Assembly (NCBI RefSeq): GCF_000003815.2
Contig: NC_049981.1
Coordinates: 24,627,675-24,691,674 of the forward strand
DNA from: Branchiostoma floridae
Lineage: Eukaryota > Chordata > Leptocardii > Amphioxiformes > Branchiostomatidae
Reading direction: 5' to 3'
Length of the DNA stretch: 64,000 bases
Made by a program: the position numbers and the translations under genes. This document shows positions 48,613 through 61,482 of the stretch, in pieces. How positions within the stretch are numbered: position 1 is the stretch's first letter; every line of letters starts with the position of its first letter. The notes under the pieces are model-generated. The model was not told where the DNA came from, made no database searches, and was given only the letters and a program-made list of their open reading frames with translations.

Positions 48613-50943
48613 GTGCAAGAAAAATAGTGTTGGAAAGTTGTTTCTTAATCACACTACAGAGAGACATTGTATTTCCTGCTATCATCAGAGTCAATGTTAC
48701 GGCGTCAAAAGTTCTGACATTCAAACAGACTCAAAGAGCGTCAGTTGGACAGCCTTGTTTAGCCCCAAGAAATGCCGTACATTGATGGTTTTAAAATTTC
48801 TACCGTTTCATATTTATTTTCAGTTTGTCATCATCTCTGCTGTCTTAATTACGTTTTGTCCCGACCTTTTCTACTCGAGGCGTCCCAGTGACCCGTACGC
48901 CTACAAAATAATTTGGTCATCCTCTCGGGGTTAGTTGATAAAAAGAACGAATATTACATCTTAAAACGTTCGTCTTCTGGGAAGAAACACAAGTGCTGTT
49001 CCATAACGTAACAATGTATTATAGATTGATTTAAAAGTGCTTTAAAGGGCTTCTGTAAAATCATCTTGAAACGTTGTTACGACTTATCATCCGTGGCAAG
49101 AGTCTATGATGCAAAATAAAGCTATTCTTGATAAAGGTACGCCAAGGCCGTGAGACTAAAATGCAACGTAAAGACAGAGCAAACTCAACAGCATATAGGC
49201 CCCATCATAGTTACTCCTCAAAGCGGATCTCCAAAATGAATCTTCAGCAGCATTCTTTTTCTGGTAGTGCTATTTTCCGTGTTGTTTTAAAGGATACCTT
49301 GATGCCACAACACATTAGGATACCTTTAACGAACTCTTGTGCCTGTTCTTGACCTAACGCATGGCCACATACTCATAGATAGATTGAGTTGAAATTGTAC
49401 ATGCAGTGATAAATGAGCACGCCATCTTGCTTTCATCGTACGGTTCTGTGAAGTACATTCTGCCTTAGTACAAACGCGCAAATTGTCAGCAAGAAATGGA
49501 TGGCTTGTGAGGTGCACATCAATCTTGGTGCTTGTGATGAGTGATTGTGGAGTAAATCATGAGGTTCCGCTGAAGCTTCTGGGGAAAGTCCTTAGCGCTC
49601 GGCCATCTGCCAAATCAGAAGAAATAGCCCCTTGAAGACTATGTGTAAGTACGCGAACGTGTCGTGATGGAAAATGCAAATCAAGTTAAAAGGGAAACTC
49701 GTGGGAAGTAATGAAGATGTGAGGGCAATCTACATTCATTAACAAATCTCCTAGAAATCAGCATGTTTTGTCCTCATGAAAAGCTACCACGTTGAGATCA
49801 AACAGAATGTTTTGGCAATCCTTATCGGATGCCGATGCTTTAAAATGTAAACTATTTATTACGCATGTACGTACTTGGTATCTATGTATGTAGTATATAT
49901 TCCTTTACTCTCCAAACCATGTTGGTACAAATATGGCTGGAGAGTCAAAGTTTTTTTAGTTTTTATTCCCTTACCAGTAACTCTCGGTAAAACTCAGACA
50001 ATTCAACGTATAAAGCAACCAATATAGCTCACGAGTGGCTTTCAAGCGTTTAAGTATGTGTGTTTAGTTGTACTGTAAGTAGTTGTTACGAAAGTTGCTG
50101 TACTTTTGTCGTGTCAATAAACATTATTAGTATTCTTTAGTAATAGGCACTAGGTATTTCTCCATTGGGTGAGGACACATTTTTGTATTACTTACTCGAG
50201 ATAAAGCTGAAATCTTTTGGTGTTTGTCTCCATCCCATTTACTACATCATACAATACTTGACAATGTTCCTATTTCAACATAAATAAATAAAAATGATAT
50301 ATGTTTTTACTTCGACATCTTAAAGGAAACAAGAGATACACTAACAGCATTGCATCTCTATAGGGGCATCTCTTTGAAGAATCACCACTTCGCGGCTTCA
50401 CATCGACCCGCGGAATGGATCTAACCTTTTATGTTTTTAAAGATAGATGGGCAACTCCATGGCCTTGGCGCTCCTCAACACATCTTAACTTAATAATTCA
50501 GAGCAGGCAATCTTTTGTAAGCTATTGATCCGCTTTATGGTACGTGTATCTGTATCAAATCCAAATAGCAACGTAATACAACGGTATAGTGTTGATTGAT
50601 TTTAAGTTAACAATGTTAAGTCTGATGACGGGTTGTTGAATCTTTGTTTACTACTTAGGTCAAACGACCTTGTCTCAAGAAAATATCTTTCATTGTGCGA
50701 TCACGGAGGTAGATTATGCATGAAGAACACCATGGGTACAAATAACCAATATATACGATTTATGATACCAAGTCTCCATATGCACATTAGAGGTGAAGCG
50801 GAATACGAGCTTTGAGGTCAAGAAATAAAAGTCTGGGCCTGCAATGCACTATTCAATTGCCATACTTTTAACTTATCGCCAATAATTCATGTAGCGTCCC
50901 TCACACACAAAATGAGCCAATCTTTTGAAATGCCATGCCTTCA

Positions 50944-51588
50944 GGGAACTTACCCTATCTTAAAGATCTTTACACTATTGTCAAGTAACGTGTCTTTTAC
51001 AGCGGCGTATAGCAACATGATTAATGGCTCGTCAAGAAATCTTCAGGGGTATACGTCTTGAATTATATGATTCCCTTGGCGACACTTCATTGCACATAAC
51101 TTGGCACAAATGTACAAAAGTACGGATATTGACAAAGATTTGTAGCGCGACAATTCATTAAAAAACTATCTGCAAGCTTCGTTGAGAAGGCCAAAGTATT
51201 AAATGTATGTTGTTTATGCCGTTGAAACATCTGATTCAAGAAACTTCTACACGTCTGCCCAAAATATCTAAGGAACTTTAATGTATCTTGAAGATCTATA
51301 CATTATTGTCAAGTAACGTGTCTTTTACAGCGGTGAATAACAACATGATTAATGGCTCGTCAAGAAATCTTCAGGGGTATACGTCTTGAATTAGATGATT
51401 CCCTTGGCGACACTTCATTGCACATAACTTGGCACGAATGTATGGATATTGACAAAGATTTGTAGCGAGACAATTCATTAGAAAACTATGTACAAGATTC
51501 GTTGAAAAGGCCAAAGTATTAAATGTATGTTGTGTATGCCGTTGAAACATCTGATTCAAGAAACTTCTACATGTCTGCTCAAAATATT
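50944..51588. repeat. Two-copy ~327-bp tandem duplication
   Basis: Units at 50944-51271 and 51272-51588 are nearly identical. Both contain GTCAAGTAACGTGTCTTTTA, CATGATTAATGGCTCGTCAA and CATCTGATTCAAGAAACTTC. The high identity implies a recent event. ORFs inside are short and not coding-like. Confidence 0.9.
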
Positions 51589-54500
51589 GTCAAGCACAGT
51601 CGGAGATTCAGAATTGAGACCTTTGGGTCATGAATGCAACGAAAGACGAATCTTGTTTATGTTACTGTACTATGTTTAAAGGACATATAAGTACCACATT
51701 ATATCCTATCTATACCGGGCAAACTATTCAAAGTCAACTGTTTGGAGATTGAGATAAAAGACGCTTACGGATGCGAGGGATAAAGCCGACAACAACCTGC
51801 CGTTTATGTGATGTATTACATTGTCGTCACGCTGATGGCCATGGCTTTGCCTTCATTTGAACAAGTCGAAGATTAGAGAGACATCTGAGAAACACAAAGC
51901 AAACAATTTATATTTTTCAAAAATGTCGTTACGCCCATACATTTCTCACCAACTCCGACACATATACATTTACGTGGTAAAACAAAACTCAGCGTACTTG
52001 TATCCGCAGATTCGTGTAGGCCGCCGTACGATTTCGATACAGTGGACAGCCGTGGACAAACGCCAGTAAAAGAAACAACCTTTGTCTTTACAAGACAGAA
52101 AAAAAAATTAGAAGGACACATAACTTTACATTCTACAGAAAAAATGCATTTAGTTTGTGTTTATCCAACGATCGTTAAACGCATGTGGCGTAGCAAAAAG
52201 GGTCGCTTTTTCAGACCTTCTTACTAAGGCATAAAATTGTAGTCGGTGAAGAGTACTAAACCTATCAGTGTTGATACTGTAATGAATCCGTAGGTAGCGT
52301 CATGAAGTACGGAGATTAAATCTACACCATTTCTGCCGTCAGTCCGGCAGGTGTTTTGCTGCCTTCGTTATAAGCATTCTCCTCGCGTTGTGACGTCATT
52401 CTTACGATAGGGATGTGTTCTCGATCGTGGATACTTATCCTCGCCGTTTGTGACGAAGCGACAAAAATGTGGTCCCAAAATGTCAATAAGTCGTTCTCAT
52501 GACAGGTGAGGATTTCCTGTTCCAGATTTCTTCCTTCATCTAACGTGTATTTTTCTGTTCTCTCTGACTCTGTCCGTCAGCTGGTCCCCTCTGAGTTAGT
52601 TACGAAGTTGTTTCTTGCCAACGAAGACTGGTCAAGACGCAAAATATTACATTGCAAAGAGAATTTCTAATATCCTGCGTTAAGCACCAGCACAAAGGAA
52701 TAAAAGCAAAAAAGACAGAGCATCACATATCATCCTGTATTTTACGTCTTCTCTGTGACAGTTAAAAAAGAGATATTACTCTGGTGATTTTATATGGTAA
52801 CGTTATATGATATATTCTACGCTTGGTCGGTATGCCGCATTGTTTTAAATGGCATCAGTATATCAAACAGTAATACCATGGTGGTTATTACACACCTTGT
52901 GGTATATTACATTTTACAGCGCTTGCTGAGTATGAATTAAGAACATAAAAAATAAGATTAATAAAGATAATGAAATGGATATGCCAGTATTTTTAACAAC
53001 GGTACGCTGAATTAGCGCTAATTGCAGTTTGTTTATTTGTGCTTTTAAGAATCTCAATTAGCGAAACGATCCTCTTCTAACGAACCTTGATTACGATGAA
53101 TTCTACACAGAAAGAGATGTTACGGAATGTAATGAATCTGTCATTATGGAACTATTTAGGCTATACAGAAGTTGAGTAGCATCGTCGCGTAATGAGCAAA
53201 TTAGTTGTTGCAACTGATGGAGGACAACAGAGATCACTACAATGTTTGCCAGAAGTCATTCGATTTCAAATACCCACCGGATTCCGTGCTGGGAAAAATC
53301 TGGACGATAATCACTTCTGCGTCAGCATTTGGCACTGTGACAGTATCTGACAGTAAAATTGTATCATGTTCATTTTAATTCAATCAATCATCAATGAATG
53401 TCATTGTGCAGTTATTGTTGAAACATCGAACGAGCCCAGAAAAAGAAAGAATAGATTCATTTAAAAGAATAGTAAATTTCACAATTATCATAGACATAAA
53501 GTCGGTATAAACATGCAGTTTCAGCGCAATAAAGATCATCGGATGTGATTTAAAACTTTCACAGAAGATTGTAGATAAAAACATTTATTTCACTACTGTA
53601 CTAACTGTACACAATCTTACTTTTACCTCCCCCTCCTTATGTATTGAATACAAATTGAAGCAAATGGTATCTATTTGCAGATTACCGTGAGTGCGACGCA
53701 ATATTTAAGGTGACAACGTGCAACATACAGATGTCTGTGATTGCGGCTGAAGACTAGCACGAAACGTGAAACGCTGGCACTCAAAAACGCATTTTTAAAC
53801 ACTTTTTCAACACAAAATTGAGACATCCCATCGTTTGCAGATGAACGATGAAATATTGTCATTGAAGTTTATTAGAGCTTTGAGGCTGGAACTGGCAGAG
53901 GTGCATGATTTAACATTAACATTACATTACAACACAGCAACATCATAAAACAGTTGGAATTACAGCATGGCATCGATATTCCACGCATCTTAAAAATACA
54001 TACATTTATAAATTTTATATGCGTCTGGAGTATAAGCGAGTAGGATTTCAGCTGAGGAGCTCCTTATAAGTATGCAGACTTCTCCTTCGTACGTAATGTC
54101 ACATTTGGGTGGGCGATAAAAAAGAAGTGGTTGCTGACTGGCGAATGATACATTTAGCATATATGTGTACATGGAATACATACATGTCGGATGATACATT
54201 CAACATGTGCGCGATCTTTTTTCATAATTCATTAAGTCAAGAAAATGTTGCTTGTAAATCTGTAATTTCACAGAAGTGCTGATTTAACTGTACCTTTCTG
54301 TAGTTGAAGTTGGTGGTTGTGACGAGTCACAGTAGCTGAGATTTCAGGACCCTGGACAGCAGCCGCTGTTCAGCTCCTGGAGTCGAGTTGTGTTGTGTTG
54401 TGTTGTGAAAGAGAATTTTCTAGTGCGTCTTTCAGACTCGTATGACGCACGAAGGATCATACCACTACATTCTAATAGGGGAAGTAGCATTTCTCTTAGT

Positions 54501-57449
54501 TGTATTTTTGTTATGTTTTGTCTAACGTAGAGACTGCTATCAAAGTTCAATTGAAAATAAAAATGATCTGAAACTGAAAATGGTCGTTTCAAGTTTTGAT
54601 GTAAAGCTGAAGCCACAATGCTAATTTAGATTCATAAATAAAATGCGTACAAAACCAGCATATAGATATCGACAGAGATATGATCATTTGTCAGTCTCAT
54701 ATTGATTTTGACATTGATATCAGTAGAGGCCTATCCCGAATTGTACCTTACTTACGGTGCTTTGCTCCTCCCGCTTACACAACCCATGCAATCAAGATAC
54801 CATCTGGTGTCCAATCTTCTATTCAACCTTATAAGAGAGGGAACTCATATAATCGAGATTTCGTGTTTGTTGTTTTCCTGGGTAGCAACCAGTTGTGATT
54901 TGCTATTTGACGATACTTTCTAATTAAACTTTTACTTCAGCTTTTTGTATTATAACAGCGACTCACTCATTACAGTCCAAACGTAAATTTCTGATTCTGT
55001 GATAAAGGTAAAAAATATTCCTCCTACGTCAATTGTTTACTTCCAAGATGTTCTCTGTGGTATCTCTAGTGATAAGGCTATATAGGTCTTAAGACACTAG
55101 AGGGAAGACTTTGAATGAAACAAAAGACATGGCAAAAATGCAGGAAAACCCTTTTGTTTGTCGCTCACTCACGTTCACCTCGCACATGATCATTTCTCGA
55201 CTAAGTTTCTTTATGTCCTCCAAAACGACAACTTTCTGGGAAATAGAATATATCGATTGATTTTCTTTTCATGCCCTTTCACGTCTTCTTTTTCCATGAG
55301 GTTCCTGCAATTTCGGTTTACGTTTGATCTTTTCCTGCAAACCTACGGGGAGACTTATCCAAGCCTGCAGCAGGTTCTTGAGTTAAAGTCAATATTACGG
55401 TTATGACAAATGTCTAAGGCTAGCCTTCCATCGTCACAGAAAAAGGAATATAATGCAATTTTAGTGGCCCGTGGTCCAATCTTTATGACATGTGAATGCC
55501 TCATACTTCCATATGATATTATAAGAACTGGCAGCGTAAAGCGGTCTGGTGGTTTCGCAATTCCAGTTTGAATGACAGGGTCGGAAGTTCGATTTAAGTT
55601 GGTCAAACATCCAACAACAACGTACTGCAGATTGGCGTGCACTTATATAAGTATAATTCAGTTGTTCCTAGGGACCTTGAAGTTCGTGCCAAGCGGTACC
55701 TTGTACTCAATTTCAGTTTATTAACTTCTGGAACATGTGCATGAAGTCTACTACTGGTGTTCAATTATTTCGACGAATAGACCTCACAGTAACGTAAAAT
55801 AAGATAACATTATATCGAGTGATTATAATGATAACAAAGGGAATGGAAAACAAATTCCTTGAGATGGAAAAGAACGTAGCCAATAATTCATGTCAATCGA
55901 CATAACTCATAGAATAACACTAATGTGTCTTCACCCTGAATTCTAGACATCAGACCATGATAGAAATAAAATTGCGTGTTCTCGGAGTTACATGTATTCG
56001 CACAATGATATCATATTAATTTACAAAACTAAGAATCTTCGTTAAAGGTAAATTGTTGCTCACAAGTAATTAGTTAGTCTATCATTCTTTAAAGTAACGG
56101 AAGGTATACATACAAGAAATTTAACACACAATGTGCAGTGAATTATAGAATGCCTTAAATCTAGTTGAAGATAAAAGTGTTTTATGTAGGTGATGCGTTA
56201 TACAAAAAGATTGCCCAGCGATTAAAGATGTTTAGTTTAGCAAGAAAATCTTAAAATCCCATTGTTTAAACCAAAATTAGTGATTTTTGTAAAATTTTCC
56301 TTTCAGAAATCCGTTGCCATGGCAACACGAAAAATCATAAACTTACCAATTTTCTTTTAAATTATTGCCAACAATATTCTAGGAAAACTCACCAAGTTTG
56401 GTTGTTCTAGCACAAGCCGTTTGGGAGCTATAGGGGGTCAAAGTTGCCGCGGGCACTTTTAGCACTTGGTTTGTTAAGTTTTTCGTTTAAGCTAACGTAA
56501 TGTAATTTAGGTATTTCTATCTTTATCAAACATGTTCTTTTTACTGTATTGACGTAACTTTCACGTTACGGATAGTCAAACTAGCTGCATAACATTTATG
56601 ACATCATGTCGTCGACGTACAGTTAATGCATCTTTTCAACACACTGGACTGACACTGATGCAGTAGTGGTGAAGTTTTGTTGAGGGTAAATTGTTATACA
56701 TTGTTCCCATTTGGTTTTCTGGAGTACCAAAATGTCCCTATGAATGATAGTAGATGATGTGCAAATACCAATTAAACTGATTTGTGCAAGACGATTGTAC
56801 AGCATGCACATCGTTGATAACACACGTGGAATTTCTACATTATCATGATGGTAGAATTCGAAACATATGTTAAATCATTAACTAACATCTTCATATGTCC
56901 AGATCTCTAAATGTGACCAAACTGCAGGTTTCTTGTATAGCTCATTACTTCACTGGATTTTGATAAGTTAACAAATCCAGGCATGCCTTTACTGGTAGCT
57001 ACCTCATATATGTGGTAACTTTATTGACATGCTCCTGGCATAGTTTTCTATCTTCATAAGTTGACTTTCTGGATATGTCTCGCCACGAAAGCCACAAGTG
57101 ATTTTGCATAATCCCCAAAATGTTAACATTATGCATTGCAATCATATTATCTCTTCAAATGTGTGGGAAAGCTCAGACTTAACCCTACGTAGTCATTGAC
57201 ACTTTATAGTACAATGCTGCTTAAAATGATTGTATCTGATTCTAGTATAGGCAATTACAATTTAAAACTACTCTGTGCGACAGGTTGAATAACATTTTAA
57301 TGCTCTGAACGGGAACTGTATGGCTCTGAGGGTCTTACTGAGGGGCGATTGCGGTGCGAAAGATGACCGTTAGCTGAGTAATGGATCTACTCTACCTTAT
57401 ACTGCAATAAGGCAGGCTAACTTATTCTTAACTTTTCTTGAAGTTAGGT

Positions 57450-58500
57450 TGACGACCTTTCAGGATATCAAGCCAATCACAGCACTGATTGCAACAAGAT
57501 TGGGATCTGGCGTGTCTGGCGCCTCTAGTGGCGTCAACGGATGATTCTTAAATATGTTAGCTGTAATGAATAACCTTAAAACTTCAACGTGAACAATTCT
57601 AACGAAGGAAACAGTCCCTTCAGTACCATCAATCTAACTTTGTTTCCCCGACAACTGTAGCAAAGGGACCATCAGCGTCATTTGTGTTAGCTGGGCAACG
57701 ATTGGCATGGGTCCCGAATGAAGAATTACGTTTTTATGTTCCCATTTTAAGCTGAAGCGACAAAACATTGACATGAGGTATTGGGGCTTGCCAAAATCCT
57801 TTTTTATCAAGTAGACGCAGTCGGTACTTTTACATATAGATGAATACCAACGTTGCGTATGGATGATATGTCAGTACAAATGTATTTCAACATTTTTATA
57901 TATCTTCAGGTATAAACGGGTGTTCTAGATTAACTATTATGGCCAGTTCAAACATCTGCTTTGGGCATTATTTCAAGGTGATGACATACATCCACTTTTG
58001 AATCTACCTGAGAAACGTGGCAGCTAGGTGCTAGGTCTTAAGACCATAAATATGGCAATAAATGCAAATCCATATCCCAAGATCCAGAATTGAAATTAAA
58101 CTGCTGTGATACTGCAGCTAGCCAACTCGTACCATAAATTTGCCATTATCCTGCCGGTATACGAGGCATCACACTAATCAAATGCAATTACCCGTCACTT
58201 GGCTGAAAATTGTCATCATTATGGGGCTTGCACTCTTGCCCTGCTACAACACAGATTGACATAAAACGTATTTACGGGAGGTTGATCAAAAGTAAGGTTT
58301 AATGAGTATGCCGTAGATGCCATGGCAATACTGCGCGTGCAGGCTGCTGGCGCCGTTGGGGATACTAGAGAGACTTATGTGATATCCACCTCTGACAGAA
58401 CATGGGATTTCATCAACCTGTCGAGATGTGAATGGATATACGGTGTGATAAATCAAATAGTTGGCACTCGCCTTGCTTAGTTAGATGCGTAATAAATGAA
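57450..58500. repeat. Tandem duplication (~1.4 kb), copy 1
   Basis: Blocks at 57470-57610 (CTGATTGCAACAAGATTGGG, TGTCTGGCGCCTC) and 58170-58480 (CCCGTCACTTGGCT, CAGGCTGCTGGCRCCGT, TTTCATCAACCTGTC) recur in the same order at 58920-59830, with offsets of about 1456 and 1342 bp. Confidence 0.75.
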
Positions 58501-58899
58501 CCAACGTAGTTTACTCAATATTAGGTTCGGAAATATCAATCACTTAATATGTTGATTTTTTCATCTTGGAGTATGAAGCAGCTTTATCAAACAGTAACCG
58601 TGCATATTTGCTGGAAAGTCTTTGGGGTCGTTGAATTGTGTAGTGATATCGACAGTACAGGATTTCTTCTAGTCAGAATGGTTAATGGGTAAATTGAATA
58701 CAAATGACTCAGGAGAACTCAGGGTTTCAGCTTTTTGTCTTCATATCTGCAGACGGCACACCTTCATCAGCTGCAGAGCCGAGTATAGAGGCAATAACGT
58801 ACTCTCTACAGTCGATACCGACTTACTGAGGAGTCAGTGCATGTGAAAGAACATCAATCCCCGAAAAAAGGACTATCTCATGTATCAGCATCTTTTGAT

Positions 58900-59830
58900 T
58901 TCGACAACCTACTAAGTTAAACGTCAGAAGCCAATTGCCACACTGATTGCAACAAGATTGGGGTTTGGTGTGTCTGGCGCCTCCTGTGGCGATGGCTATC
59001 AAACATGTCAGCTATAATAAATAACCTGAATACCCTCATAACCTTTGAACACCTTTATCGAAAGAAAAGTCCTTGTCGCAACCCGAATAAAGTTAAAGTC
59101 CCTGAAAGTACGATTAAGTTAACTTTTATTTCACGTGTAGTAGTGGATGTACCAATGTGATAGCATAGAATGGCACCAGCTCTGAAGAAGGCATGGCCTC
59201 CATATATTCTCAACTTAATTCTGAAGCAGCCCATGGGGCTTATGTATAGAATCCTACCATGGTCCTTCATTTCATTCATTTGTGTGCGTCAGAATCTGGT
59301 TTCATTAGCATGGAACTTCAAATAAAGTCTCAAAGTCTCATAGCAACTCCCTGTTATGTCACAGACTTTCGTTGTTGACACCAAAGGACAATCAAGTGTA
59401 CTTGAAAGTCATTCGAAACTAGTACCTATCGGAATTTTTAAAATCATACTATTTCAAATCAAAATTCATGTCATACTCCTGTCTGTATCCTGCATGCCGT
59501 TATACGAAGTATCCATTAATCAACTGCAATTGCCCGTCACTTGGCTCAGAATCGCATTATTATAGGACTTGCGCTATAACGCAGATTGACATCAAGTGTA
59601 TGCCGGTGGTGGTGTTATTACAGGCTGCTGGCACCGTAGGATACACTAGAAAGACTAACGGGATATCCATCTCCAGGAGAATACCATATACTATTTCATC
59701 AACCTGTCTAGATGCGGCCGGGAGGATAAAGTGTCTTGTATACATAACAAAGCCTTGGTACTTGTCATGCTTAACTAAATGCGTAAGGTACATCCATAAA
59801 CTGTGAACCGTTGTTTACTAATGAATGTGT
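58900..59830. repeat. Tandem duplication (~1.4 kb), copy 2
   Basis: Matches copy 1 (57450-58500) in order and orientation at moderate divergence. The 112-aa ORF at 59468-59806 falls here but is not open in the copy 1 counterpart, so it is probably not a gene. Confidence 0.75.
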
Positions 59831-60117
59831 ATCAATCACATGATATATTGATAGATCCATCATAGTACGGCATAACGTACACAGTTTTAATGAGCAGGAA
59901 CTGCATGCAGGAGATATTTGACATTTGACTTTCTTTGATATCTCGTGGTAAGATACAAAATAATGATATATATTTACTACTAGTTTAACGTCTGCTTTGT
60001 AAAGATGGAACCAAAGAACAGATATGATGATTGAATGAGCCGCTGCTTACATAGCAGAAACCAGCCTACCATTTTCTTTGCCGTCAAATCACATAATGCG
60101 CCCGGCACACGTTTATC

Positions 60118-60235
60118 AACAGGCCCAGGTATAACGGTATATAAACAGAACGTTATCCAACACACCATTATGAACAGGCCCCGGTATAACGGTATGTAAA
60201 CAGAGCGTTATCCGACGTTATCCGAACGTTATCGG
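60118..60235. repeat. 55-bp tandem repeat with GTTATCCG runs
   Basis: AACAGGCCCMGGTATAACGG starts two units at 60118 and 60173, each followed by TATRTAAACAGARCGTTATC. The second unit runs into short GTTATCCGAC/GTTATCCGAAC repeats. Confidence 0.8.
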
Positions 60236-61119
60236 ATTTCGTCGCTACTTGGTATTTTCTTACAGTAAACATTCATGCGAACGTTTTCAATACGTTTTCG
60301 TGGGATTTTAGGATTATATGTTGAAAAGATGTATCTTAAAACATTTAAGGTTGATTATCCAAGATGGCGGATAGGTAAGTAGTAAATCTTGAACAACTCC
60401 CAATTATTGTTAGGGAGGTCTTGGTCGGCTATACGTAAAGGTTTTTAGCCCTTTCTAAAGGACGATTTAAAACCTTCAGGAGATCATGAAATTTGCACTG
60501 GAAAAGGCGAAAACATTGCTGTACTGTTACTTATCTGCAAATCTATGCACACGCTGTTATTAGCATAGCAACTATCTGTCTAGCGATCTCCAGAGTTTGT
60601 ACGTCAACTTTTGTGTATACAGCAAGAGAAACTATAGAGCAAGAGCAACTGTTTACTTTCAATACCAGACCTCATAGGTCATGGTCTCGTTAATCAAGAA
60701 CACGGTAACTGGGAAAGTAAGCCGTTTATTTATCACCTTGAGGTACCTGCAGTAAACCAATATCTCATCTCCCCTGCGGTTTCTTTATCGCATGACACTT
60801 AGAATCAGTGTGATGGATAGCTAACCAAATGTATTACGGAAAGACGTACGGGCATTAGCACCTGTCTTTCCCCCGAAGTGTCACGTGTGCGGGTACGGCA
60901 GACAGCCAGGAAAAGGTGAGTAAGAGGACATATATGCGTGAAGGTGCTGATGTGAGTGAGTGAGTTTACATGAACATGTTTACAAGAACATGTATAGTGA
61001 AGAGAAACATCTGATGTTCAACTAAAGCACACTGTTTAATCGTGGAAATGATAATTCAAGATTATGTTTTACGGTACTGACATTATCTGAGTGACTTTTG
61101 AACAGTTACACACCAACAT

Positions 61120-61125
61120 TTTATT
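61120..61125 (-). terminator. Poly(A) signal AATAAA with GU-rich downstream element
   Basis: On the minus strand AATAAAATG is followed by TTGGTGTGTAACTGTT. It lies 210 nt downstream of the TGA of the candidate exon at 61336-61482 and supports that exon being the 3' end of a gene. Confidence 0.4.
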
Positions 61126-61335
61126 CTGGATCTTTTACCACCACTGTTGCATGTTTATATGTTGGGAAAGTACACATTGTGTGGAGCTTGGTATGGCAAA
61201 CTTTTGGCGTAGCTATTAATGACCGACGTTAAGTGTACTGTATACTAAATGGCTGATGTGTAACATTTTAGGACGTTGTGGACAGCGAGCGTGATCGTAA
61301 CTTTTTGAAGAATCACTACCAGGAGGGTTTAATGC

Positions 61336-61482
61336 TCATCTGTATGTGCCGCAGTTGTTTATAATGGGCTTCAATCCACACAGGTCCTTCCCGCAGGGCC
61401 CATTCCCATCACCGTACATCTTGCTGATGCAGCTTGGCTTCACTGGTCCAGAATGTAAATGGTTGCTGCCCGCAAGGTTCGA
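61336..61482 (-). CDS. Candidate terminal exon of a cysteine-rich protein
   Basis: On the minus strand the acceptor GTGCACTCACCAG precedes TCGAACC and a 147-nt GC-rich open stretch (48 codons plus TGA at 61338-61336). The encoded C-terminus reads SNLAGSNHLHSGPVKPS, then C-ISKMYGDGNGP-C-GKDL-C-GLKPIINN-C-GTYR and stop. Four cysteines spaced C-x11-C-x4-C-x8-C within 33 residues, many Gly and no long hydrophobic run suggest a secreted or extracellular disulfide-bonded domain. Codon third positions are GC-rich, like the receptor exons. AATAAA with a GU-rich tract follows 210 nt downstream. The upstream exons were not found and the family is not recognised. The opposite strand is open for 42 codons, so some doubt remains. 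Confidence 0.45.
   Translation of the reverse strand, partial: SNLAGSNHLHSGPVKPSCISKMYGDGNGPCGKDLCGLKPIINNCGTYR

Larger units (their letters stand above)
23011..61119. other. 38 kb without a recognisable gene
   Basis: Outside the listed repeats, gaps and the pseudogene I find no exon with recognisable protein similarity. Long stretches (24900-26480, 38000-43470, 46200-50900, 51600-57400) show only short AT-rich ORFs. Small exons without recognisable motifs, microRNAs and lncRNAs could be missed by eye. Confidence 0.5.

Noticed and set aside
57520-57545. CTCF-like motif (GCCACTAGAGGCGCC on the minus strand)
   Set aside because: One base short of the core motif, and its counterpart in the duplicate (about 58985) has a similar gap.
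58735-58800. CTGATGA..GAAA on the minus strand, resembling a hammerhead ribozyme core
   Set aside because: The sequence between the two core motifs cannot form the required stem II directly next to them, so the match is coincidental.
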